From Neisseriaceae bacterium (GTDB lineage: Bacteria; Pseudomonadota; Gammaproteobacteria; Burkholderiales; UBA11063): a stretch of 12,893 nucleotides of DNA. The stretch is from NCBI GenBank assembly GCA_947441745.1, contig CANEUJ010000034.1:1-12893 (forward strand), read 5' to 3'. The position numbers and the translations under genes were made by a program. The notes under the pieces are model-generated. The model was not told where the DNA came from, made no database searches, and was given only the letters and a program-made list of their open reading frames with translations. This document shows, piece after piece, positions 1 to 7,189 of the stretch. Position 1 is the stretch's first letter; every line of letters begins with the position of its first letter.

Positions 1-482
1 ATGTTGATTTACTTGATTTGCTTGTTGGGCCTGTTGAATCAGTGCAAAGTTATATAGCTACACAAGCCAGAAATATTGATGTAGAGGATAGTGGCGTTTT
101 AGCTCTTAAATGGCGTAATGGCGCACTTGGTACTATGAATGTATCTATGCTTACCTATCCTAAAAACCTAGAAGGCTCTATCACTATTTTGGGTGAGAAG
201 GGAACGGTCAGAGTTGGTGGTTTGGCGGTAAATGAAATACTAGTTTGGGATTTTGCGGACAAATATCCTGAAGACGAAAAAATTAAAAACGCTAATTATA
301 CTACTACTTCGGTATATGGGTTTGGGCATCCGATTTATTATGAAAACGTTATTAAATCATTACAAGGTTATGAAGAGCCACATACTGATGGGCGTGAAGG
401 GCTCAAATCATTGGAGCTTTTAATAGCTATTTATCTATCAGCTCGTGATGGTAAGAAAATTTCATTACCATTAGATTATTAA
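1..482 (+). CDS. Gfo/Idh/MocA-family sugar oxidoreductase, 3' end only
   Basis: The frame is already open at base 3 and runs 159 codons to a TAA at 480-482, so the N-terminal NAD-binding Rossmann domain lies upstream of the window. What remains is the C-terminal substrate-binding alpha/beta domain. It starts at VDLLDLLVGPVESVQ, which resembles the segment following the usual 'NQxxHxxDLL' helix, and ends in SARDGKKISLPL, the type of tail seen in WlbA/WbpB-like oxidoreductases. Known members oxidise nucleotide sugars in the cytoplasm, for example UDP-GlcNAcA at C3 on the way to diamino-uronic acids. That specific substrate is inferred from family and context, not shown. The TTG at 18 is internal and not the true start. 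The stop is 15 bases before gmd, consistent with one operon. The family call is firm; the exact reaction is open. Confidence 0.85.
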   Translation, partial: VDLLDLLVGPVESVQSYIATQARNIDVEDSGVLALKWRNGALGTMNVSMLTYPKNLEGSITILGEKGTVRVGGLAVNEILVWDFADKYPEDEKIKNANYTTTSVYGFGHPIYYENVIKSLQGYEEPHTDGREGLKSLELLIAIYLSARDGKKISLPLDY

Positions 483-497
483 TCATTTAGGTATAAT

Positions 498-1574
498 ATG
501 ATGCAAAAAATTGCTTTAATAACAGGTGTAAATGGTCAAGATGGATCGTATTTGGCTGAACTCTTAATTGAAAAAGGTTATGAAGTGCATGGCATATTAC
601 GCCGTAGCTCTATATTTAATACCGCACGAATTGAACATCTATATATTGATGATTTAGTTGAAGATATGCATAAAAAGCGTAAACTAACGCTTCATTATGG
701 TGATATGACTGACTCCTCTTCATTAATTAGAATTATTCAGGAAGTAAAGCCTGATGAGATTTATAATCTAGCAGCCCAGTCGCATGTTAAAGTATCTTTT
801 GAAATACCTGAATATACCGCAAACTCTGATGCTATTGGTACTCTTCGTATACTTGAAGCTATACGTATTTTGGCACTCGAGAAAAAAACACGTATTTATC
901 AAGCTTCAACTTCAGAGCTATATGGAATGGTACAAGAAATACCTCAAAGTGAAACTACACCATTTTATCCACGTAGTCCTTATGCAGTTGCGAAACAATA
1001 TGCTTTTTGGATTACCAAAAACTACCGTGAAGCTTATGGAATGTATGCGGTTAATGGTATATTGTTTAATCATGAATCAGAGCGTCGTGGTGAAACATTT
1101 GTTACGCGTAAAATCACCTTAGCAGTAGCTAATATCAAAAATGGTCATCAGAAGAAATTGTATCTCGGTAATCTAGACTCTCTTCGTGATTGGGGATATG
1201 CTAAAGACTATGTAGAATGTATGTGGTTGATGCTGCAACATGATACCCCAGAGGATTTTGTAATTGCAACTGGTGAGCAACATTCAGTTCGTGAGTTTGC
1301 GAGTTTGGCTTTTAAAGAGGTTGGGATAGATATTATTTGGAATGGTATTGGTATCAACGAAGTAGGGGTGAATAAAGCAACTAAGGAAGTATTAGTTGAG
1401 ATTGATCCAAAGTATTTTAGACCAACAGAAGTAGAGACATTGCTTGGTAATCCAGCAAAAGCGAAAAAACTACTTGGATGGAATCCATCCAAAACGTCGC
1501 TTGAAGAACTCGTGAAGATTATGGTAAAACATGACCTTGATTATGTTGAAAAACAAAAACTACTAAGATATTAG
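498..1574 (+). CDS. gmd: GDP-mannose 4,6-dehydratase
   Basis: Converts GDP-D-mannose to GDP-4-keto-6-deoxy-D-mannose in the cytoplasm, the first step to GDP-L-fucose and related 6-deoxyhexoses. It is a short-chain dehydrogenase of 358 residues, close to the family's usual length. The NADP-binding GVNGQDG loop is at about residues 10-16 and the RRSS phosphate-contact segment at 35-38. The active-site set is complete: T138 and E140 in STSELYG, then Y162 and K166 in YAVAK. All four sit six residues later than T132, E134, Y156 and K160 of the E. coli enzyme. NHESERRGETFVTRK and the LGNLDSLRDWGYAKDYV stretch are hallmark substrate-binding motifs. Two ATGs are in tandem (498 and 501). A weak TAGGT at 488-492 is 5 bases from the first and 8 from the second, so the second is an equally good start. 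fcl follows one base after the stop. Confidence 0.97.
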   Translation: MMQKIALITGVNGQDGSYLAELLIEKGYEVHGILRRSSIFNTARIEHLYIDDLVEDMHKKRKLTLHYGDMTDSSSLIRIIQEVKPDEIYNLAAQSHVKVSFEIPEYTANSDAIGTLRILEAIRILALEKKTRIYQASTSELYGMVQEIPQSETTPFYPRSPYAVAKQYAFWITKNYREAYGMYAVNGILFNHESERRGETFVTRKITLAVANIKNGHQKKLYLGNLDSLRDWGYAKDYVECMWLMLQHDTPEDFVIATGEQHSVREFASLAFKEVGIDIIWNGIGINEVGVNKATKEVLVEIDPKYFRPTEVETLLGNPAKAKKLLGWNPSKTSLEELVKIMVKHDLDYVEKQKLLRY

Positions 1575-1575
1575 T

Positions 1576-2646
1576 ATGAATAAGAATAGTAAGATATATA
1601 TAGCAGGTCACCGAGGATTAGTTGGTAGTAGCATTCTACGAAATCTTGAAGCTAATTGCCATACTAATTTGATTACTCGAACTCATACTGAACTTGATTT
1701 GACGTGCCAAAGTTCTGTGGCAGAATTTTTTGCTCAAGAAAAACCTGAATATGTATTTTTAGCGGCTGCCAAAGTAGGTGGAATATATGCTAATAATCAC
1801 TATAGAGCAGACTTTATATACCAAAACCTACAAATTCAAAATAATATAATTCATCAAAGCTACCGTAATAGTGTTAAAAAACTCTTGTTTCTTGGTAGTA
1901 GTTGTATTTATCCTAAAAATGCACCACAACCGCTAAAAGAAGATTCTTTATTAACTGGGGAGCTTGAATATACTAATGAGCCATATGCTATTGCTAAAAT
2001 AGCTGGAATAAAGATGTGTGAGAGCTATAATTTACAATATGGTACTAATTTTATATCAGTAATGCCAACAAACTTATATGGTTCAAATGATAATTTTGAT
2101 CTTGAAAACTCTCATGTATTACCAGCAATGATTCGGAAAATCTATCTAGCAAAATTATTATATGAAGATAATTATGCAGAAATCGCCAAAAATTTAGATT
2201 TAAGTTTGGATGCTTTAGATATTAATGAGTTAAAGAACAACTTATTAAAGTATGGAATTCATAAAATAAACAATCAAACTGTATTAAAACTTTGGGGAAG
2301 TGGCACTCCTTATCGTGAGTTTTTACATGTTGATGATATGGCTGATGCTTGTGTATTTGTAATGAATAGTATTGATTTTAATGATTTATCTAAGAATATG
2401 AAAGATATTAAAAATACTCATATCAATATTGGTACTGGGGTAGATCTAACTATCAAAGATTTAGCATTAATTATTAAAGAAGAAATTGGGTTTCAAGGTC
2501 AACTTGAATTTGATGCTTCAAAACCTGATGGCACACTCAAAAAATTACAAGATGTATCAAAGTTGCAGTCTCTCGGGTGGGAACATAAAATAGATCTAAA
2601 AGATGGTATAAGAGATACTATTAAATGGTATTTAGAAGATAAATGA
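1576..2646 (+). CDS. fcl: GDP-L-fucose synthase (3,5-epimerase/4-reductase)
   Basis: Carries out the NADPH-dependent epimerisation and reduction of the Gmd product to GDP-L-fucose. The GHRGLVG nucleotide-binding loop is at residues 11-17. The catalytic residues are S108 (GSSCIYP), C110, Y137 and K141 (YAIAK) and H180 (NSHV), each one position after the E. coli equivalents S107, C109, Y136, K140 and H179. The GSGTPYREFLHVDDMADA substrate loop follows at about 241. At 356 residues it is about 35 longer than the E. coli protein. The extra length is an insert near residues 193-236, ending in LLKYGI, before the WGSGTP motif. A similar insert occurs in Bacteroides-type GDP-fucose synthases, so this is a known variant and not damage. 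It starts one base after gmd's stop and overlaps the flippase gene by ATGA, suggesting translational coupling. Confidence 0.96.
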   Translation: MNKNSKIYIAGHRGLVGSSILRNLEANCHTNLITRTHTELDLTCQSSVAEFFAQEKPEYVFLAAAKVGGIYANNHYRADFIYQNLQIQNNIIHQSYRNSVKKLLFLGSSCIYPKNAPQPLKEDSLLTGELEYTNEPYAIAKIAGIKMCESYNLQYGTNFISVMPTNLYGSNDNFDLENSHVLPAMIRKIYLAKLLYEDNYAEIAKNLDLSLDALDINELKNNLLKYGIHKINNQTVLKLWGSGTPYREFLHVDDMADACVFVMNSIDFNDLSKNMKDIKNTHINIGTGVDLTIKDLALIIKEEIGFQGQLEFDASKPDGTLKKLQDVSKLQSLGWEHKIDLKDGIRDTIKWYLEDK

Positions 2647-3926
2647 GTATAGCAGCTAAAATAAATAGAATAACAAATAGTGAAGCTGCTCTAAATGCTG
2701 CTTGGCAACTTTTTGAGCGTGTTGTTGGCTTAGGTTGTTCGTTTATAGCTTCTGTTTTTGTGATTAGATATTTTGCTCCAGCTGACTATGGTGTATTTGC
2801 TTATGCTTCAAGTTATGTAACTTTATTTTCATCATTAACTACCTTGGGGCTTCAATCAATAGCAGTTAGGGAGATGGTCAAACAAAAAACTGCAACCGAA
2901 GTAATTATGGGTTCATCCTTCATTATTATGCTAATAGGTTCATTAATTGCACTGATTTTGGCAGTAAGTGGAGCGATATTAAGCCATGAAAAATCTACTG
3001 TAACATTGGTTGTGTTAATTTATTGTCTTGTAAATATAGTAAGCTCTTTATCAGTTATTAATTATTATTTTCAGGCGCAGTTAAAGACAAGATATATTGC
3101 GTACGTTATGCTAGTTCAAGATATAATTGATATTAGTATCAGATTATGCATGGTACATTTTAAAGCACAATTATTAAGTTTTGCTGTGTTAGGTTTGGTT
3201 GAATCTATAATTGCAAATCTAATAATATTTATAATATTTAAAAATTTCAGTAAATTAGCAAAATGGAAATTAAATTTAAAGATTATAAAATATTTATTGC
3301 ATCAATCAATTCCATTAGCTCTTGCAGGAGCTATGGTGAGTCTTTATATGAGGCTTGATCAAGTGATGATTGAGTATTTTTGTGGACTAAAAGCTGTTGC
3401 TGAGTATAGTGTTGGTGTAAAATTAATTGAAATTTTTTATATGTTACCAGTAATTATTGTACCAAATATTTTTCCTTTAATTATTAAAGCCCATGAGAGA
3501 TCTATTGAAGAGTTTGAAGTTAAAATTATGAAGGTTTATAAATGTTCTATATTAGTATCATTATTTTTAGCAACTTTAGTAAGCATTTTCGGAGGTGATT
3601 TGATTCATTTTCTATATGGTGATAAGTATAAAGAATCTGAGTTGATATTTCAAGTTGGGATATGGTGCATTGTCCCCGTATATTTAGGTGTTTTTTCTGG
3701 TTTATGGACTCAAACACTTGAACTTCAGAAATATTCCATATTTAATACGTTTTGTGGATTAATAACTTGTGTGATATTAAACTTTATATTGATTCCACTA
3801 TATGGAATAATTGGTGCTATAATTGCAACTATTATCGCACAATTTGTAGCATCAATTTTTGCTCAAATTTTTATTAATAAAACCAGACATAATTGTTTTT
3901 TAATTATACATTCAGTATTTAATTGA
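2643..3926 (+). CDS. wzx: Wzx-type polysaccharide flippase (MOP/PST family)
   Basis: Predicted inner-membrane transporter that moves lipid-linked oligosaccharide units from the cytoplasmic to the periplasmic face. It has 427 residues with about 11-12 hydrophobic segments spread over the whole length, normal for Wzx. Family signatures are the FAPADYGVFAYASS segment at about 44-57, the IPLALAG to YMRLDQVMI stretch at about 223-243 (the Wzx 'MRIDQVML' site), GDKY at about 326-329, and LIPLYGIIGAI at about 383-393. The start overlaps the fcl stop (ATGA). An AGAAG at 2634-2638 is a reasonable ribosome-binding site. Its presence points to a Wzx/Wzy-dependent or single-unit export route rather than an ABC transporter. 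The transported unit cannot be read from sequence, and Wzx proteins are too divergent to assign by motif. No polymerase is seen next to it. Confidence 0.92.
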   Translation: MSIAAKINRITNSEAALNAAWQLFERVVGLGCSFIASVFVIRYFAPADYGVFAYASSYVTLFSSLTTLGLQSIAVREMVKQKTATEVIMGSSFIIMLIGSLIALILAVSGAILSHEKSTVTLVVLIYCLVNIVSSLSVINYYFQAQLKTRYIAYVMLVQDIIDISIRLCMVHFKAQLLSFAVLGLVESIIANLIIFIIFKNFSKLAKWKLNLKIIKYLLHQSIPLALAGAMVSLYMRLDQVMIEYFCGLKAVAEYSVGVKLIEIFYMLPVIIVPNIFPLIIKAHERSIEEFEVKIMKVYKCSILVSLFLATLVSIFGGDLIHFLYGDKYKESELIFQVGIWCIVPVYLGVFSGLWTQTLELQKYSIFNTFCGLITCVILNFILIPLYGIIGAIIATIIAQFVASIFAQIFINKTRHNCFLIIHSVFN

Positions 3927-3964
3927 TAAATTACAGATTTATTTAATGATTTAGGTGTGTTAGA

Positions 3965-5287
3965 ATGAAAATAGCAGTAATCGGAACAGGCTACGTTGGA
4001 TTGGTTCAAGGTGTTATCCTTGCTGAATTTGGTATGAATGTAATTTGTGTAGACTTAGAGCAAAATAAGATTGACTCTTTAAATAAAGGTATAGTTCCAA
4101 TATATGAGCCTGGCTTAAAAGAGATAATGGATAAAAATGTTGAAGCTGGACGGCTTAAATTTACAACTGAGGTATCAAGCGCTATAAAAGATAGTCAAGT
4201 TATTTTTATTGCTGTAGGTACACCTCCCCAAGAAGATGGATCTGCTGATCTTAAGCATGTAATTAGTGTTGCTAAGGATATTGGGCAAAATCTTGATGAT
4301 TATAAAGTAGTAATAAATAAATCTACGGTTCCAGTTGGTACGGGAGAACTGGTTAAAAATACTATAAGTCACGAGCTTAATCTAAGAGCTACTAATATAG
4401 ACTTTGATGTAGCTTCTAATCCTGAGTTTTTACAAGAGGGTAAAGCAGTACAAGGATGTTTAAATCCAGATAGAGTTGTATTAGGTGTCGAATCTAATCG
4501 AGCACTAGATATATTAAATAAAGTGTATCATGCTCTTAGAGTCCGCCAGGTGCCATTTATTGTAACAGATATAAAGTCTGCTGAAATGATTAAGTATGCA
4601 TCAAATGCTTTTTTGGCGGTCAAAATTTCTTTCATAAACGAAATGTCACGTTTGGCTGAAACTGTTGGAGCAAACACATCTGATATAGCTTATGGGATGG
4701 GGTTAGATGCACGAATTGCACCAGAATTTCTTCAATGCGGTCCTGGTTATGGTGGATCATGCTTTCCTAAAGATACATTAGCAATTGTAAATATTGCAAA
4801 AAAAAATAATGAGTCATTAAAGATTATTGAAGCAGCCATTGAAGCAAATGTATTACAAAAACAGCACATGATACAAAAAATCATTACTAATATGGGTGAC
4901 TTGACTAATAAAAAAATTACAGTTTTAGGATTATCTTTTAAACCTGATACTGACGATATGCGTGATGCACCAGCACTTGATATCATTCCAGCACTTATAA
5001 AAAATGGTGCTACAATTCATACATATTGCCCTCAAGGGATGAGAGAAACTAAATGGCGTTTATCTGAGTATGCTGATAGAATTACTTATTTTGATAATGA
5101 ATATAGTGCTTGTGAAAATGCTGATGCATTGGTAATCATGACACAGTGGAATCAATTTAGTATTTTGGATTTAGATAAAATTAAGCATGGAATGCGAGAT
5201 AATTATTTATTTGATCTTCGTAACATATTTGTTACAGATAATAATGTACGTAACATATTTAAGTATTTTCCAGTAGGGCAAAAGTAA
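3965..5287 (+). CDS. ugd: UDP-glucose 6-dehydrogenase
   Basis: Oxidises UDP-glucose to UDP-glucuronate with two NAD+ in the cytoplasm. It has 440 residues, the typical length. The N-terminal NAD-binding loop GTGYVG is at 7-12 and GTPPQEDGSAD at about 85-95. STVPVGT at 120-126 and NPEFLQEG at 152-159 are also present. The active site is complete: K210 and N214 in the helix after SAEMIKYASN, catalytic C266 in GGSCFPKD, and D270. These match the Streptococcus pyogenes enzyme residues K204, N208, C260 and D264 with an offset of six. The start has a good AGGTG at 3953-3957, seven bases upstream. The 38-base gap after wzx is one of the longer ones here but shows no clear promoter or terminator. The next gene, encoding UXS, uses the product directly. 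Confidence 0.97.
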   Translation: MKIAVIGTGYVGLVQGVILAEFGMNVICVDLEQNKIDSLNKGIVPIYEPGLKEIMDKNVEAGRLKFTTEVSSAIKDSQVIFIAVGTPPQEDGSADLKHVISVAKDIGQNLDDYKVVINKSTVPVGTGELVKNTISHELNLRATNIDFDVASNPEFLQEGKAVQGCLNPDRVVLGVESNRALDILNKVYHALRVRQVPFIVTDIKSAEMIKYASNAFLAVKISFINEMSRLAETVGANTSDIAYGMGLDARIAPEFLQCGPGYGGSCFPKDTLAIVNIAKKNNESLKIIEAAIEANVLQKQHMIQKIITNMGDLTNKKITVLGLSFKPDTDDMRDAPALDIIPALIKNGATIHTYCPQGMRETKWRLSEYADRITYFDNEYSACENADALVIMTQWNQFSILDLDKIKHGMRDNYLFDLRNIFVTDNNVRNIFKYFPVGQK

Positions 5288-5290
5288 GTG
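5275..5290 (+). promoter_or_regulatory. Ribosome-binding site fixing the GTG start of uxs
   Basis: AGGG at 5275-5278 lies nine bases before the GTG at 5288, inside the last codons of ugd. The ugd stop (TAA, 5285-5287) directly abuts this GTG. The residues right after it, KKILVTGGAGFLG, are the canonical start of the Rossmann fold, so this GTG rather than a downstream ATG is the start. Translation is probably coupled to ugd. Confidence 0.65.
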
Positions 5291-6226
5291 AAAAAAATAT
5301 TGGTAACTGGGGGAGCCGGGTTTCTGGGGTCAAACTTATGTAAAAGGCTTCATGATGAAGATAATTATATATATTGTTTGGATAATCTTTATACTGGACG
5401 CATGAAGAATATTGCTAGCTTAAAAGGTGAGAGTGATTTTGAGTTTATTAATCATGATATAACTAAACCAATAGATTTAGATGTTGATGAGATATATAAT
5501 CTAGCATGTCCAGCAAGCCCACCTCATTATCAAAAAGATCCTATTTATACTTTAAATACCTGCTATTTAGGTACTTTAAATATGTTAAATCTAGCTCGGA
5601 AGAATAATGCTAAAATTCTTCAAGCTAGTACTTCAGAAATTTATGGTGATCCCTTAGTTCATCCACAAGTAGAAGATTATCGTGGTAATGTGAATCCTAT
5701 AGGGATACGTGCGTGTTACGATGAGGGTAAGCGTATTGGTGAGACATTGTGTTTTGATTTTTATCGTCAATATCAAACTAAGATAAAAGTGATTAGAATC
5801 TTTAATACCTATGGGCCGAATATGGATCCAGCTGATGGGCGAGTAGTTAGTAATTTTATTATTCAAGCACTACAAAATAAGGATATAACCATATACGGAG
5901 ATGGTAGCCAAACTAGAAGTTTTTGTTATGTAGATGATTTGATTAGTGGCATGATAAAAATTATGGCAATAGATAATCAGTTTACAGGCCCTGTGAACCT
6001 TGGTAACCCAGATGAGTTTACAGTGTCAGAATTGGCAGAAAAAGTTATAAAACTTACTCAAAGTAACAGTAAAATTGTATATCTACAATTACCATCTGAT
6101 GATCCACTTCAGCGAAAACCAGTGATTAGCCTAGCAAAACGAGAATTTAATTGGGAGCCAAAAGTTAATCTTGAGAATGGTTTGATTGAAGCTATTAAAT
6201 ATTTTAAACAGGAGCTTAATATCTAG
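5288..6226 (+). CDS. uxs: UDP-glucuronate decarboxylase (UDP-xylose synthase)
   Basis: Oxidises UDP-glucuronate at C4, decarboxylates it and reduces the 4-keto intermediate to UDP-xylose, using tightly bound NAD. It is a 312-residue single-domain short-chain dehydrogenase. GGAGFLG is at 8-14, YNLACPASPPHY at about 70-81, and the STSEIYGDP segment at 114-122. The signature PIGIRACYDEGKR (137-149) holds catalytic Y144 and K148. FNTYGP, DGRVVSNF and GDGSQTRSF follow, with R210. The core is closely alike to eukaryotic UXS, which separates it from GalE, RmlB and PglF/WbpM relatives. It is also not the ArnA type, because there is no formyltransferase domain and the context is a glycan locus. GTG start; see the separate ribosome-binding-site entry. 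Position straight after ugd makes a two-step UDP-glucose to UDP-xylose module. Confidence 0.95.
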   Translation: MKKILVTGGAGFLGSNLCKRLHDEDNYIYCLDNLYTGRMKNIASLKGESDFEFINHDITKPIDLDVDEIYNLACPASPPHYQKDPIYTLNTCYLGTLNMLNLARKNNAKILQASTSEIYGDPLVHPQVEDYRGNVNPIGIRACYDEGKRIGETLCFDFYRQYQTKIKVIRIFNTYGPNMDPADGRVVSNFIIQALQNKDITIYGDGSQTRSFCYVDDLISGMIKIMAIDNQFTGPVNLGNPDEFTVSELAEKVIKLTQSNSKIVYLQLPSDDPLQRKPVISLAKREFNWEPKVNLENGLIEAIKYFKQELNI

Positions 6227-6228
6227 CT

Positions 6229-7176
6229 ATGCAAGAATTTATTCCACCTAAGCCATTTGAAACCGCAGTGCTATTTTTAGTATTTAATCGATTAGATACT
6301 GCTAAAGAAGTATTTGCTGAAATTAAAAAAGCTAAACCGCCGAGACTTTATATTGCTTCAGATGGAGCAAGGGAAGTTAAACATGGTGAGTCAGATATTG
6401 TAAATGCGGTGCGTAATTATATTTTGGATAATATTGATTGGGATTGTGAAGTTAAAACTTTATTTCGCGACCAAAATCTTGGTTGTAAATATGCGGTTAG
6501 TTCTGCAATAACCTGGTTTTTTGATAATGAAGAGCAGGGTATTATATTAGAGGATGATTGCTTACCAAGTCAGAGCTTTTTTTGGTATTGCGAAGAATTA
6601 TTAAATAAATATAAGAATAATGATAAAGTTAAGGTTATTTCAGGAGATAACCGCTTTGATCAATTAACTAAAAATTCAAGCGAACTGTATTCATTTATGT
6701 CATATGCTTTAATTTGGGGGTGGGCATCATGGAGAAGAGTATGGCAAAGCTATGATGTTGAATTAACTTCAATTTCTGAACCTGAGTTTTTAAATAGCAA
6801 ATTCTATAAGAATAAACGTAGAAGAGTAAGAAGATATTGGTTAAAGATTTTTAGAGAAATGAAAAGTAATAAGCCAATTAATACATGGGACTACCAATTA
6901 TCTTTTTCTATTTTTATTAGAGATGGAGTTTGTATAGTTCCTAATACAAACTTAATTTCAAATATAGGGTTTGGTGATGGGGCAACCCACACTTTACAAT
7001 CCGATGGGCTTAGTAGCAATTATCCGCGTAAAGAGATCAACTTAAGAAAAAAACACCTAGAAAAAATACATATCAATCATAAACTAGAATATATATTTGA
7101 AAATGCATGTGCTATTGATTTACCTTTTATGGCAAGAGTTATTCGCAAGATAATATTCTTGTATAATAAACTATAA
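6229..7176 (+). CDS. GT-A fold glycosyltransferase, hemolytic protein HlpA-like
   Basis: A 315-residue cytoplasmic protein that probably transfers a sugar from a nucleotide donor to the growing glycan. It begins with a GT-A-like strand (AVLFLVFNR, 13-21), then ASDGAR (43-48). The metal/nucleotide-binding acidic motif EDD is at 108-110 in GIILEDDCLPS. Later motifs WGWASW (163-168), NTWDYQ (218-223) and NLISNIGFGDGATHT (241-255) are typical of proteins annotated as HlpA-like or nucleotide-diphospho-sugar transferases in polysaccharide loci. The old 'hemolysin' name has no bearing here. There is no signal peptide and no strong membrane segment. The start lies two bases after the uxs stop. AGGAG at 6210-6214 is rather far away (14 bases), but no better start exists. 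Donor and linkage are unknown; UDP-xylose is a reasonable guess from position only. Confidence 0.8.
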   Translation: MQEFIPPKPFETAVLFLVFNRLDTAKEVFAEIKKAKPPRLYIASDGAREVKHGESDIVNAVRNYILDNIDWDCEVKTLFRDQNLGCKYAVSSAITWFFDNEEQGIILEDDCLPSQSFFWYCEELLNKYKNNDKVKVISGDNRFDQLTKNSSELYSFMSYALIWGWASWRRVWQSYDVELTSISEPEFLNSKFYKNKRRRVRRYWLKIFREMKSNKPINTWDYQLSFSIFIRDGVCIVPNTNLISNIGFGDGATHTLQSDGLSSNYPRKEINLRKKHLEKIHINHKLEYIFENACAIDLPFMARVIRKIIFLYNKL

Positions 7177-7189
7177 TTACTAATATCAA

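Noticed and set aside
18..20. TTG at 18 as the start of the first gene
   Set aside because: The frame is open to base 3 and the residues before it (VDLLD) belong to the conserved family segment, so the gene begins upstream.
224..231. GGCGGTAA, one base off the ops/JUMPstart core GGCGGTAG found upstream of O-antigen operons
   Set aside because: It lies inside the oxidoreductase coding frame (G-L-A-V-N), not in a leader. A similar GGCGGT in ugd near 4615 shows that such matches occur by chance.
784..1122. A 112-codon open frame inside gmd, + strand
   Set aside because: It lies wholly inside gmd in another frame, has no family resemblance, and gmd is unambiguous over the same bases.
1208..1492. 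Minus-strand frames inside gmd, and likewise at 4175-4372 and 4747-4986 (ugd), 5654-5866 (uxs) and 10950-11144 (GT9)
   Set aside because: Antisense shadows of strongly conserved genes; no recognisable motifs or ribosome-binding sites and no room as separate genes.
5288..6226. uxs as UDP-glucose 4-epimerase, dTDP-glucose dehydratase or ArnA decarboxylase
   Set aside because: The ACPASPPHY and PIGIRACYDEGKR motifs are those of UDP-glucuronate decarboxylase/UDP-xylose synthase, and there is no formyltransferase domain or aminoarabinose gene context.
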